Positions 32,701-41,469 of a stretch of DNA of 64,000 nt are shown in pieces. Location of the stretch: the IMG/VR virus record IMGVR_UViG_3300028800_000005, positions 1 through 64,000 of that record; one strand, written 5' to 3'. Positions within the stretch are counted from its first letter, which is position 1; every line of letters begins with the position of its first letter. Below the pieces are notes generated by a model, which saw only the letters and a program-made list of their open reading frames with translations, was not told where the DNA came from and did not search any database. A program made the translations under genes and the position numbers. The stretch comes from a virus.

Positions 32701-33327
32701 CCGATGTCCCAGGGTACCGGAGGCCGTGGACTTATCGGATGGACTCCACCAAGTTCAATCAGTGATGCCGCATTCAAGGGCGGCATGAAGACGCAGCTCC
32801 CGGAGATCATTAACTTCGTCCACAAGAACGGGGACATGGGTGCTGTCCACCAGATGGAGGGTGCCAGCACCATCCTGGACGCGGCAAACATCTGGGGTAA
32901 GAAGGTCGAACGTTACGGAATTAACGACGTTCACTCCGCTGGAATCGCGGCGGCCAAGAAGATAGCCGGGCTGGCGACGGGTGGTGTCACCCAGAAACCA
33001 GGGCCATACCTGGTTGGCGAGCGCGGGCCGGAGGTCGTGGACCTTCCCAGCGGGGCGTCAGTAACGGACGCCAAGCGGACGAGCGTCTCCGGGGCCCAGG
33101 GCGTGGCCCAAACCCCGTGGAAGGTGTCCGTACCCCAGCCTGCCGCATCTAGCAAGGGTGCGCAGGTTAACCTGACCTTCGGGGATGTCGTCATTCAAAC
33201 CCAGAATGGTAATATCAACAAGCAAGACGTTGCTAACTCGGTACGGGAGATTTACGCGGGCGTCACGAAGATGATCGAGAACGACAAGGTGATACAGGCG
33301 ATCGCCAACGGAGAGAAGCGCGGGTAA
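29761..33327 (+). CDS. Tape measure protein with NlpC/P60 and tail-lysozyme domains
   Basis: This 1188-residue protein has a Gly/Ser/Ala/Met-rich first 450 residues with internal repeats (a GFMGQHSINGQPSG unit occurs twice), a hydrophobic Gly/Ala stretch (about 490-600), and an EGGRVRGGTPGKDTVHIMAQDGETVLNP tape-measure motif near 660. An NlpC/P60 peptidase follows (about 721-860), with Cys752 in GGWDCSSF and His818 in WPTHVGF. Next is a phage tail lysozyme-like domain (about 940-1075, Glu976 in SIWGESGWNP). A second GGVTQKPGPYLVGERGPEVV motif lies near the end. It sets tail length and probably opens peptidoglycan during entry. Confidence 0.92.
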   Translation: MPEPDASGLGSPSFSSNADDSFSNPGSHSILGTNQLQAAIDKFDAAVTKLSQLYDKAASSMPVGGSQSNAAGISSNAGGASITNASQGAGGKRAGFLGLPSMQSGTTDAAAPGAAAPGSGFMGQYSINGQPSGGSQGSGSQLANGVSGFMGQHSINGQPSGSSGQGNGQGSNQRSGVASGFIATAAAIGSFGAARLPDSTSMTNMTWRGNLIGGAPGTGGWNQAASQRAGAFGAGGVGVDSNALNASDAAAGYSAAQQWSGSAMPYKWTNNNRVTFSNPTASAMYGASSSFGAANPALGSAGSMQMAGALYNPQMSMRMMQLGYGKTPLNMNGKHPSQMGGVVQSMMGRMFPGQQDKKGAVNPKNLAGSMAPGQVGYENLAQLGMSPEQISEMTSTMEMYNTSSKQTGKSFGQLQSMFEKYRVGDKSTKSQISKELGPNIMKSMKEAEATKTGQTSDVNTQFAQGVDKAAQGLAKFNNAMDKVLQNPLMKLIVGGGGGAAGAFSALGSGATIGAGAFGASKLLGLLLGKGSGEAGVVGKALGMGSKGAGAAEGAGGAGAAEGAGGAGAAGGAGGASGLAGTFAAALGSSAVMVAVNKMADVFGKSLGQKITNLLHLPSLNKLPGPVKQTAANTAKSIGDMVPQLGAVTNLVKGALGFAEGGRVRGGTPGKDTVHIMAQDGETVLNPKASQKLGYDVIDKLNRENPNPAGKTEMKDGILHAAGGAAILQDAKKYAGHKYVWGGPSNPKGGWDCSSFASYVLGHDEGYKLPGGKTWDQATSSGKTHGPTSGSFAGMPGAHKVSNSAKDIQAGDLLVWPTHVGFGVGPGTMFSAYDTAKGTLQTPKDMQNASGPSGEKLTVLRLGAGGGNANSSGGGSGSSSSSSNSGSSQTNTGGGSPSSTSETDNVLGALGAGAYASSASAPQQSKTTSNGGGGAPAGGVTGSAAANGKELYQYLLTNLFGGKKIAAAGAIASIWGESGWNPMSQGTGGRGLIGWTPPSSISDAAFKGGMKTQLPEIINFVHKNGDMGAVHQMEGASTILDAANIWGKKVERYGINDVHSAGIAAAKKIAGLATGGVTQKPGPYLVGERGPEVVDLPSGASVTDAKRTSVSGAQGVAQTPWKVSVPQPAASSKGAQVNLTFGDVVIQTQNGNINKQDVANSVREIYAGVTKMIENDKVIQAIANGEKRG

Positions 33328-33328
33328 C

Positions 33329-34357
33329 ATGCCAATCATAACCACGTCACCGTCTACCGGCGCAAAGTCAGCCACGGTCAGCCCGAAGACCGGCGCGGTG
33401 TCAAATCCATCTCCAGGAACGACCTCCGCTGGGAGTAAGGGGGACGTACCGTACTACGCGCAGTCTCTGTTCGATTCCCGGATCTACTCTCTCGTGTTCC
33501 CGATGGAACGGAATGACACGGAAGCCCCGACAAATGGCGGTGGTTACAACGGCGGGCTGACGCGCGGGATGATGATATGGGACAAGGCTTACCCGCCGTA
33601 CACGCACCAAGCCGAAATGCATTTCCTGTTCAACCCGACGACCGTCACGGCGACCTACTCTGTCGACTCCGGTGACGCTTCGACATCATTGATGTACCGC
33701 AGCCCTACGGACACGGCGCAGGCCGCCTTTGCGATGAACCAGACGGTCAGCTTCAGCCTTTACTATGACCGGACGTTCGAGCTATGGGGGTCCTATGGCG
33801 CGTCGGGCGTGCCAAACCCCCAGACAGTCGGCCCGAACGGAAAGATGCAGGACACCTCGTCAGCTAACCCCAATATTAACGGCATGAACCCGATGGACCC
33901 GACCGTGTACGGCGTGAACGTCGACATCATGGCCATGAAGCAGATCACCGGAATGTTCCTGAACCAGCTATCTGCTCCCTCCGGTGCGGCGACTGGTGCT
34001 CCGACTAGTAATGCTTCCCCCGGGCTGTCCCAGCAGGGTGTAATGTGCATGCTCCCGACCTGGGTTTACTTCGGGGCGAAGACGGGCCTCGTATACTACG
34101 GGTACATATCCTCGTTCACGGTCACCGTGACTCACTGGACCCAGTTTATGATTCCTATGCGAGCGGTGATCGACGTCGGCTTTAACCTGCTTGTCCCCTC
34201 GGCGGACCAGAAGGACGGGCCAACCTTCACTGACTGGAACACCCTGGCACAGCTCGCCATCGGAACCTCGGCTGCTGATAGTGCAAATGGACAGCAGACA
34301 ATCAGCAAGGCAACAGGTAACAACAGTAACCTGTCCACGGGGAAGGCGGGGCGATGA
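33329..34357 (+). CDS. Baseplate/tail-hub-associated protein
   Basis: This 342-residue protein has a disordered Thr/Ser/Pro-rich N-terminus (1-40), then a beta-rich core with HFLFNPTTVTATYSVDSGDAS (about 92-112) and TVSFSLYYDRTFELWG (about 130-145), and a second core segment with WTQFMIPMRAVIDVGFNLL (about 270-288). This pattern is common in proteins that connect the tube to the baseplate hub. It is followed by an overlapping LysM/gpX gene and a gpD-like hub gene. No enzyme motif is visible. Confidence 0.65.
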   Translation: MPIITTSPSTGAKSATVSPKTGAVSNPSPGTTSAGSKGDVPYYAQSLFDSRIYSLVFPMERNDTEAPTNGGGYNGGLTRGMMIWDKAYPPYTHQAEMHFLFNPTTVTATYSVDSGDASTSLMYRSPTDTAQAAFAMNQTVSFSLYYDRTFELWGSYGASGVPNPQTVGPNGKMQDTSSANPNINGMNPMDPTVYGVNVDIMAMKQITGMFLNQLSAPSGAATGAPTSNASPGLSQQGVMCMLPTWVYFGAKTGLVYYGYISSFTVTVTHWTQFMIPMRAVIDVGFNLLVPSADQKDGPTFTDWNTLAQLAIGTSAADSANGQQTISKATGNNSNLSTGKAGR

Positions 34358-34629
34358 TAGGTCAGTTCAGCCGGTACATCGACTCTTCAATAGTGAACGT
34401 CGATGTAAACAAAAGGACCCGGCAAGTTATAGTTCCCAGCCCTCCGCAGCCGTACACGATCGTGTTCCGGTCCTACATGGTCACGGACTCTGACACACTT
34501 GACGGCCTGGCTGACCAGTTCTTCGGCGCGGCTACATGGTGGTGGAAGATCGCGGACGCTAACCCGGAGATCCTTGACTGGACCACCATCCCCCCGGGCA
34601 CCGTCATTCGTATTCCGGTGGCATCGTGA
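34354..34629 (+). CDS. LysM / tail protein X-like
   Basis: This 91-residue protein has YMVTDSDTLDGLADQFFGAATWWWKIADANPEI followed by IPPGTVIRIP, the LysM-type fold of P2 gpX and T4 gp53-like proteins. Here it most likely mediates assembly between tail tube and hub rather than peptidoglycan binding. It overlaps both neighbours (ATGA-type and GTGA junctions). Confidence 0.85.
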   Translation: MIGQFSRYIDSSIVNVDVNKRTRQVIVPSPPQPYTIVFRSYMVTDSDTLDGLADQFFGAATWWWKIADANPEILDWTTIPPGTVIRIPVAS

Positions 34630-35798
34630 CTTCCACACCCGTCGGCCCAGTCATATTCTCGGCTACAGTTAACGGCGTGAAGTCCCAGACGGCTCCGCTG
34701 GACTTTGAGGTGCAGCAGGAGTGGGGAAAGCACGACCTTTTCTTCGCGCGCGTCGTGGTAAAGAAGGGGCTGACGTACACTAAGCTGCTGAAGTCCTGGC
34801 CAGAGGGTGCCGCCGTTGACATCACCTGGGGACGTTACCCGACATCAGTACAGCACTGGTACGGGTACATAAACCACCATCAGATCAACACCGAAGATGA
34901 CGCGAACGGGCAGAACATCCAGATCACGTACGTCTTTATCGGAACCAGTGCGAAGATGAACGGGGACAAGAACCGGACCTGGAAAAGCTACACGCCAACG
35001 GCCATGGCGAGTACCATTGCCCGGGAGAACTCGCTGCGGTGTGTCGTCACGTCGACCGACTGGACACTGCCGTACGAGGTTCAGGCCCACGAGTCAGACT
35101 TTCAGTTCCTTAACCGGATGGCCGACAAGGTCGGAATGCGTTTCTGGGTTTCCGGAGGGACGCTGTACTTTATTGACCCTATCGTCCTCCTGTCCGGTGC
35201 GAGCAACTACTTCATCCCGCAGTACACGATTAACCGTGCGGCGTACCTCCAGGACACCGCACGGAACTTCGAGCTGATGCAGGGTTCTTCTATTCCCGGG
35301 GCCTTCAAGATGTCCCGCACGGTCTACGGCCTGGACCCGGACACCGGTCAGGTGATCCAGGCGACCGCTGACGGGGACACGTATGACGACGAGATCGTGA
35401 ACATTCACCGGAACGTGACTTCAACGCAGGAAGCGAAGCAGATCCAGAACGCGGCCCAGGCCCTAAGCCAGTTCTGGCGCACCGGCACGGTAGAGGTATT
35501 CGGGTACAGCCTGCTGTATCCCGGGAAGATGATCAAAATAGATGGTGCGGTCATGCCCGATGACACGGCCGGTAACTGGATCGTCATGAAGGTAAACCAC
35601 ATCCTGAAGATGTCCGGCAGCCCGGACCCGGTGAATGACAAGTACGTCAGCCGCCTTACTATCTCGTCAAACGTGAGCGCGACGATTCCCTTTGTCAAGG
35701 GGGTCCACAAGGTCACGCCAGAGATCATTCCGTGCAACCTGAGTGGCGGGAAGTGGCAGGCACAGCAGCTTAACACGGTCATCGAGGGGGTTGTGTAA
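34626..35798 (+). CDS. Baseplate hub protein (gpD / late control D-like)
   Basis: This 390-residue protein starts at GTG. The first half has a [19 protein letters not shown] style barrel and a [13 protein letters not shown] helix. Next comes [30 protein letters not shown] (about 140-170), the diagnostic block of P2 gpD/VgrG-type hub proteins. The second half has the matching barrel and a [21 protein letters not shown] strand set. It would form the trimeric hub joining tube to spike, consistent with the spike gene that follows. Confidence 0.85.
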   Translation: MTSTPVGPVIFSATVNGVKSQTAPLDFEVQQEWGKHDLFFARVVVKKGLTYTKLLKSWPEGAAVDITWGRYPTSVQHWYGYINHHQINTEDDANGQNIQITYVFIGTSAKMNGDKNRTWKSYTPTAMASTIARENSLRCVVTSTDWTLPYEVQAHESDFQFLNRMADKVGMRFWVSGGTLYFIDPIVLLSGASNYFIPQYTINRAAYLQDTARNFELMQGSSIPGAFKMSRTVYGLDPDTGQVIQATADGDTYDDEIVNIHRNVTSTQEAKQIQNAAQALSQFWRTGTVEVFGYSLLYPGKMIKIDGAVMPDDTAGNWIVMKVNHILKMSGSPDPVNDKYVSRLTISSNVSATIPFVKGVHKVTPEIIPCNLSGGKWQAQQLNTVIEGVV

Positions 35799-35799
35799 G

Positions 35800-38442
35800 A
35801 TGGCACCACCGGCCAGGCAGTGGTTCGGTACGTACACCGCGAGTGTTGCTAACGCGCGCAAGGATAATTACCTTGAGCTGAACATCCCCCAGGTTCTTGG
35901 GAAGTCCATTTCGAACTGGGCGGCCCCGGTTGTGTCCTGGCCTGGGCCGCCGCTTACCCCGGGCACGGTTGTCTTCGCGGCGTTCCTTGGCGGGGACATT
36001 AACCAGCCAGTGTGGGCACCTAAGGCCCGCATACTGCAGGGTATTTACCCAGGGGACCCGACGCTAGTCCTCCACGGGGACGGCACCTGGGGAGCCGTGG
36101 TCTCTTCAAGTGGGCAGGTTCTCCCGACTAGTGCCATGGACATGAACGGGCAGATCATTACTAACGCCGCCGATGGCGTTGCTAATACTGACGTGGCTAC
36201 GGTGGAGCAGGTAAACCAGGTCGAATCCGACGTGATGACCTACCTGCAAAGCATCTCGTCTGAACTAGGCGGGGGATCAACCGGCCCCGTAGGGCCAGCC
36301 GGACCAACCGGACCCGCCGGACCTCAGGGGCCCGTGGGAGCCACAGGGTCTACCGGCCCGGCCGGGCCCACTGGTCCGACAGGGGCAACCGGAGCTACGG
36401 GACCGGCGGGCCCTACGGGGCCGACCGGGGCGACCGGACCTACCGGGCCGCAACCCCCGCTGAACACCACGGCCGTTAATATACAGGCCCTTGGAACCCA
36501 GGCGGCCGGAACGTTTACCACGGCAGCGGCGGCCGACCACGTGCACCCCACGACAGGCCTGGCTACTGCCGCGTCTATTTCCGCAGCGGCCGGTGCGGGA
36601 GATTCCACGCTAGCCCTCACGCCTGCCGGGTACTGGCGTCTCGGGGACGTTACGGCTGGCTCCTGCCCGGACTCCTCTGGGAATAACAACCCGGCCGTAG
36701 TGACAGGGACGATCGCGCCGACGCAGGGTTTTCCGGGGACTAAGGCCGCGTATTTCGTTAACTCTACCGCGTACGCCACAACCGCAGCCTTCACGTTCGC
36801 CGTTCCTTCCGCATGGTCCCTGGAAGTCTGGTTCAATACCTCAGCGCTGGGTAACAATGTCGCACTGATGTCGGGCGGGTCGTTCGCCCAGAACAGTCAC
36901 CAGGGATTCAACCTGATCCTGTTCTCGGACAACAACATTTACTTTGACTGGGGTAACGGGACCGTACGGAACAGGGTGAACACGACCACGGCTCCGGTTA
37001 CCGCTAACACCTGGCACCATGTGGTCGGCACGTACGACGGAACGACATCGAAACTTTACCTGGACGGAAGCCTGGTCGCGAGCGGATCAGCCACCGGCCC
37101 GATGAGCTGGCCAACGCCGCAGGTTGCCTTCGCGCAGGTCTACACGGGCATCGGCGGAACGCCGCACCCGCTATCGATTGAGCGCGGGGCAATTTTCTCC
37201 TCCGTGCTGACGTCTGTGACCGTGGCGAACAGGTACAACACGGCCCTGTTCAGCTCGGCCACCGCTGGCCCGACAGTTATCAATGCGGCTGACTACAACA
37301 GCATTCAGGCCGCACTTGATGCGGCGGCAAATGGTTCTAATACCTCACCGACCGTGTACATACCGTCAGACCGGCTCTGGCAGGCTAGCGCGGCGTTTAC
37401 TTACACGTCTGGTAAGCCGCTGCACATCACGGGTGACATCAGTGGTGCTGCCACGAATCACGGGACGACAATTCAGTGCGCCGCAGGCGGGAACTATACC
37501 CTGTTCTCTGCCCCGAACTCACCGAACACGTGCATCGAGCACCTGACCCTTGCGACTCTGGGTACCATGGGATCGTCCTCGACAGCCATTAACCTGGGCG
37601 CGTACTCGACTGTAAACGACATAACCATTACCGGTCCAAGCTCCAGCCAGTGTTTCTACACCGGCATTGAGATTACCGGTAACGTATACATGACCAACTG
37701 CTGGATTAACGCCGTCCAGACAGCGGTGTACCTTTACGAGGGTGGCGGGGGAGTCATCATGGGCACCTCGACCTTCACGGTTCCCGGAGGAGGGTCGGCT
37801 GGTATCTGGGCGAACGGCGCTACTGTCCGCATGACAAACTGCTTCACCACCGGAGGTGACCGGGGCATCTACGCCACGGCCGGTGAATTCATGTTCATCA
37901 ACAACGTGGAGATAAACAACTGCTGGGTCGCTGGCCTGGAAGTCGCGCAGCTAGACGGGCACCCCCCGGGCTTCATCGGGCAGGTCTGGGCGAACCAGCT
38001 ATGGATGACGGGCGGGGAGTCCCCGCTGGCGCACGGGGTTATCTTCAACACGGGCGGCGGGACCCTGCAGTTGACGCAGGCGAACATCGGCGGGTTCTCG
38101 GGTAACGGGGTGTGGCTGCGGAAGGGATTCGGCTTCGGAATCTACGAGTCGGTCTTCGGGGAAAACGGATTCTATGCCGCGAACTCCTATGACGACATCC
38201 ACATCGAGACCATTGCCGACCAGATACAGATCAACAACAACCGGTTTAACTGTGACCCGTACAACCAGCTCATGAGCCCGGCAGTACGCTCAAGTGTGTA
38301 CGTCCCGTCCGGAGCTATGCCGAACCTTATCTGCACCGGGAACATCTGGCCAGCAGCAGGATACGGGACGGCACCGGTTGTAAACCCAGACAGTTTGGGT
38401 ATCTTTGCGAACAACCTAGCCACTACGACACCAACGCACTGA
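35800..38442 (+). CDS. Multidomain central spike/adhesin: OB + collagen-like + LamG + beta-helix
   Basis: This is 880 residues long from the ATG at 35800. Residues 1-85 look like a gp5/gpV-type OB domain ([44 protein letters not shown]). A short coil (about 120-155) leads to collagen-like GPT/GAT triplets (about 156-217), a LamG-type jelly roll (about 272-480, [31 protein letters not shown]), and a right-handed beta-helix (about 490-860, with [16 protein letters not shown] and many N/G rungs). Such mixing of a baseplate spike head with host-binding domains in one chain is unusual. It follows the hub gene, so the OB part probably docks there. Confidence 0.85.
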   Translation: MAPPARQWFGTYTASVANARKDNYLELNIPQVLGKSISNWAAPVVSWPGPPLTPGTVVFAAFLGGDINQPVWAPKARILQGIYPGDPTLVLHGDGTWGAVVSSSGQVLPTSAMDMNGQIITNAADGVANTDVATVEQVNQVESDVMTYLQSISSELGGGSTGPVGPAGPTGPAGPQGPVGATGSTGPAGPTGPTGATGATGPAGPTGPTGATGPTGPQPPLNTTAVNIQALGTQAAGTFTTAAAADHVHPTTGLATAASISAAAGAGDSTLALTPAGYWRLGDVTAGSCPDSSGNNNPAVVTGTIAPTQGFPGTKAAYFVNSTAYATTAAFTFAVPSAWSLEVWFNTSALGNNVALMSGGSFAQNSHQGFNLILFSDNNIYFDWGNGTVRNRVNTTTAPVTANTWHHVVGTYDGTTSKLYLDGSLVASGSATGPMSWPTPQVAFAQVYTGIGGTPHPLSIERGAIFSSVLTSVTVANRYNTALFSSATAGPTVINAADYNSIQAALDAAANGSNTSPTVYIPSDRLWQASAAFTYTSGKPLHITGDISGAATNHGTTIQCAAGGNYTLFSAPNSPNTCIEHLTLATLGTMGSSSTAINLGAYSTVNDITITGPSSSQCFYTGIEITGNVYMTNCWINAVQTAVYLYEGGGGVIMGTSTFTVPGGGSAGIWANGATVRMTNCFTTGGDRGIYATAGEFMFINNVEINNCWVAGLEVAQLDGHPPGFIGQVWANQLWMTGGESPLAHGVIFNTGGGTLQLTQANIGGFSGNGVWLRKGFGFGIYESVFGENGFYAANSYDDIHIETIADQIQINNNRFNCDPYNQLMSPAVRSSVYVPSGAMPNLICTGNIWPAAGYGTAPVVNPDSLGIFANNLATTTPTH

Positions 38443-38455
38443 CATCGAATCCTGG

Positions 38456-38461
38456 TAGAAT
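38456..38461 (+). promoter_or_regulatory. TAGAAT element before the gp25-like gene
   Basis: TAGAAT in the 28-bp gap between the spike and the gp25-like gene. It matches the motif in other short structural gaps. No clear -35 hexamer; CAACGC lies 18 bp upstream. Confidence 0.25.
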
Positions 38462-38470
38462 GAAGACGGC

Positions 38471-38857
38471 ATGCGACAAGAAATTCTGATCCCTTTTACA
38501 CTGGACCCGGATACCGGAAAGATCATGCAGACTTCGGACCCGGACATCCAGGCGATGCAGCATGTCTCCAGCCTGGTCTGTACAGAGCCGGGGGAACGCG
38601 TGATGCACCCGGACTACGGCATTCCTTTGTCGTCCTACGTGTTCGACCCCGGAGCCTCCATAGTCGCGCAGGCAATTGACAAAGACGTAACCCAGCAGAT
38701 GGCCCAGTGGGAACCTTCCCTGACGGTGGTGCGCATTACCCCTTCAGCGGACGAAGACTTCGGGGTAGCCCGCGTTGACGTCGACTTCGAGACGTCCCCG
38801 GAGGCCACCAGATACACGCAGACGGCTACCGTTTACGTAGGGGGAGTAGTTGCATGA
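38471..38857 (+). CDS. gp25-like baseplate wedge protein
   Basis: This 128-residue protein has ILIPFTLDPDTGKIMQTSD (5-23), VSSLVCTEPGERVMHPDYGIPLSSYVF (about 32-58) and a late DVDFET strand, the signature of the gp25/GPW wedge family, which fits the sheath-initiator role. It is the expected partner of the J-like protein encoded next, with overlapping start (ATGA). Confidence 0.92.
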   Translation: MRQEILIPFTLDPDTGKIMQTSDPDIQAMQHVSSLVCTEPGERVMHPDYGIPLSSYVFDPGASIVAQAIDKDVTQQMAQWEPSLTVVRITPSADEDFGVARVDVDFETSPEATRYTQTATVYVGGVVA

Positions 38858-40374
38858 GTTCTAGCCAGCGCTCGATACCGGCGCAGTACCCGACAATTGC
38901 AATCCCGACGAGCATCGACTACACGAGTAAGGACTTCGTGTCCTTCGTGCAGTCCATGCTGACGTACGCCGCGCAGGCAATGCCCGACTGGAATCCCGGC
39001 AGCGAGGGTGACTTCGGGATGGTCATGGTAGAGCTGATGGCCTACATGGGAGACATTATCTCCTACTACGGGGACCGGCTTTCCCAGGAGGCGTACCTTC
39101 CCACCGCGACGCAGCGGCTGTCCGTAATGAACATCGCCCAGCTTCTTAATTACGTCCCGGCCGGTGCCCTGCCCTCTTCCGGGACCATTAACCTGGTCAC
39201 CCCCCTTGGTGGCACGGCAGTGACGGTCCCAGCCGGTACCCAGGTTTCCGCTACTAACATCCCGAACGGAATGAGCGAGCCACCGATCTTTGAGACCACG
39301 ACAGACGTTACCGTACCAGGGAATGGCGGGACGGCCTCGGTAGTGGTTGAACAGGGGATCACCTACAAGATGATCCGGATCGGTACCAGCACCGGTACTC
39401 CGGGGCAGTCGTTCTCCCTTCCTCAGCTCCAGGTGCAAGACGGGAGCGTCCAGGTCCGGGTCGACGGGACGCTCCCGATTCCAGACGCCTGGAACCAGGT
39501 TAACTTCATGATCGACGCGAACGCCGAGGACGAGTCTTACAGTGTCTCGGTTGACCAGTCGGGAGTTACCTGGGTTACCTTCGGTGACGGAACTAACGGG
39601 ATGATCCCGGGAATGGGCCTTGGCATCTGGGCCACTTACCGGGTGGTCGACGGAGCGGCGGGCAACATCCCCTCCGGATCGGTAAACGCTATCAGCAGCC
39701 CGGTCGCCGGAGTTGACATCGCTTTGCTGCCGGACGGTGTCACTCCTAACACGACAGCCATGACGGGTGGCGCGGACGTAGAGGCGACCGAGTCTATCCG
39801 GGCAAATGCCGGTGCGGCCTGGCGTGCACAGTACCGCGCGGTGTCGATCCAGGACTACAATGACCTGGCCCTGAATGTCCCTGGTGTCACCATGTGCAAT
39901 GCGGTCGCCCAGCATTCGACCAGCGTGGTCCTGTACGTCGCCGGATCGAATTACCAGGGGCCCGGTCCTGTCCTGGTTGACGCTATCCTCGATTACTTCG
40001 AGGGCAAGACGGTGAACGGGACAACGCTAAGCATCGTGCCGCCTGCAATTATCCCGATTGACATCGGCACCTCGGATAACCCCGTGCAGGTAGTGGTCAA
40101 GGACGGGTACGCGCAGGGGACCGTCACCGCGAATGTTAACACCGCCCTGCAGGCCCTGCTGTCCCCGCCGAACATATCATTCGGGCAGCTACTTACCATC
40201 TCGTCTGTCTACGAGGCTATCCTGGCCGTTGACGGGGTCGACTACTGCATCGTCCCAGCGTTCACCCGGGAGGACGTGACGCAGGATAACACGAACTCGA
40301 TTCAGCTACGGCCTAGTGAATTCGCTAAGTCGGGGAACATTACCATGGTCGTATCTGGAGGCTTCACGTCGTGA
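38854..40374 (+). CDS. Baseplate J-like wedge protein
   Basis: This 506-residue protein shows SIDYTSKDFVSFVQSMLTYAAQAMPDWNPGSEGDFGMVMVELMAYMGD (about 20-67), AYLPTATQRLSVMNIAQLLNY, and the central FGDGTNGMIPG, DGAAGNIPSGSVNAI and ESIRANAGAAWRAQYRAVSIQDY blocks, all typical of gp6/J family baseplate wedges. Gene order gp25-like then J-like is standard for contractile tails. The next gene starts within its stop (GTGA). Confidence 0.93.
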   Translation: MSSSQRSIPAQYPTIAIPTSIDYTSKDFVSFVQSMLTYAAQAMPDWNPGSEGDFGMVMVELMAYMGDIISYYGDRLSQEAYLPTATQRLSVMNIAQLLNYVPAGALPSSGTINLVTPLGGTAVTVPAGTQVSATNIPNGMSEPPIFETTTDVTVPGNGGTASVVVEQGITYKMIRIGTSTGTPGQSFSLPQLQVQDGSVQVRVDGTLPIPDAWNQVNFMIDANAEDESYSVSVDQSGVTWVTFGDGTNGMIPGMGLGIWATYRVVDGAAGNIPSGSVNAISSPVAGVDIALLPDGVTPNTTAMTGGADVEATESIRANAGAAWRAQYRAVSIQDYNDLALNVPGVTMCNAVAQHSTSVVLYVAGSNYQGPGPVLVDAILDYFEGKTVNGTTLSIVPPAIIPIDIGTSDNPVQVVVKDGYAQGTVTANVNTALQALLSPPNISFGQLLTISSVYEAILAVDGVDYCIVPAFTREDVTQDNTNSIQLRPSEFAKSGNITMVVSGGFTS

Positions 40375-41432
40375 CAACCAATCCGGTTTACCCGAAGTCC
40401 CTGCTGCCGTGGTCTGACCGCGTAGACGAAGTTGATATCGTCTGGGCGCAGGACCCGAACAGCATTGCCGCTGACCTGGTATCGGTTGAGAGCACTCTCG
40501 GCGTGATGCCGCAGCAGATGAAAAACCCCATCCTGGGGAATGCGATTAACTTCGTCAACGTCGACCAGCGCCTTGACTACCTTACCGCCGGGCAGAACAT
40601 CCCGGTCACGCAGCTTTACAACACCAGCGGGTTCCAGGTTAGCCCGTGGTGCGGTCCAGGCACGCACTACGGCGCGTTTAACAGCTACAAGGTCGCTTAC
40701 GACTCGTTCGCCAGCACTGGCCAGCCAATGTACAACGGGTCCGACCTGACCATGCCGGTGACCGGATGGTGCGTCATTGATTCGAGCCAGTTCTGGGAGT
40801 GGCACGGAACCGGGTACTCCGGCATGGGCCTGTACGTCGGTAACCGTCTGGTCGACTATGACAAGTGGGACTGGGGATTCCCGGGGAACTACCCTGGCGG
40901 ACTGTGGCGGCCTGAGGTGTTCCGCCCGGCGTGCACCCACGTCCACTACGAGGGCATCGTTAACCAGGGTGACAGAATCCGTGTCGTGTCCGAGAACGGC
41001 ATGTCTTCGCAACTTCCGAAGTTCGCATATCAAATGAGCCTGTCCGCCACCGTCCTGCGGACCACCCCCCGGAACAACGCGCAGCCCCCGTTTAACCCGT
41101 CGCCACCACCGCCTGGACCGATTATGTGCACACGGTTCCCCCCGCCTCCTGGCATGCTATGCAGGCACCTTGGGGGTGGCATCCTGCACATCGAATGGGA
41201 CATGTTCCAGGAGCCGTCGTGGCCGTTCCCAGACAGCTATAACGTAGCGGTTTACCGTCCGGGACTAGTCTCACCATTGGCATACTTCACGGTAGTGCCT
41301 GCCCCGGCAGTATTCGGCCGGATGGAATGGGACACCGAGGCCCTGCCCCTCGGGGCAACCTACCAGGTAGTCGTGAGTGCGAACGGCGCACTTATCCCGA
41401 GCGACTCGGCGCAGATCATCCTTAACATCTGA
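40371..41432 (+). CDS. Baseplate-periphery structural protein
   Basis: This 353-residue protein starts at GTG. The N-terminal part is helical with IVWAQDPNSIAADLVSVESTLG. The middle is a beta domain rich in Trp, Tyr and Gly (about 100-220). A proline-rich linker (NPSPPPPGPIM) follows, and the C-terminal 90 residues look like an FnIII-style domain (ILHIEWDMFQEPSWPFPDSYNVAVYRPG). It follows the J-like protein and probably links the baseplate to receptor-binding proteins. Function inferred from position. Confidence 0.6.
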   Translation: MTTNPVYPKSLLPWSDRVDEVDIVWAQDPNSIAADLVSVESTLGVMPQQMKNPILGNAINFVNVDQRLDYLTAGQNIPVTQLYNTSGFQVSPWCGPGTHYGAFNSYKVAYDSFASTGQPMYNGSDLTMPVTGWCVIDSSQFWEWHGTGYSGMGLYVGNRLVDYDKWDWGFPGNYPGGLWRPEVFRPACTHVHYEGIVNQGDRIRVVSENGMSSQLPKFAYQMSLSATVLRTTPRNNAQPPFNPSPPPPGPIMCTRFPPPPGMLCRHLGGGILHIEWDMFQEPSWPFPDSYNVAVYRPGLVSPLAYFTVVPAPAVFGRMEWDTEALPLGATYQVVVSANGALIPSDSAQIILNI

Positions 41433-41469
41433 TGCAAAGTTATCCACGTGGTAAGGCGGTGAGGTAACA

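Noticed and set aside
41440-41448. A DnaA-box-like TTATCCACG before the large baseplate gene
   Set aside because: It is a single site in a 37-bp gap between structural genes, with no cluster or AT-rich region, so it is probably chance.
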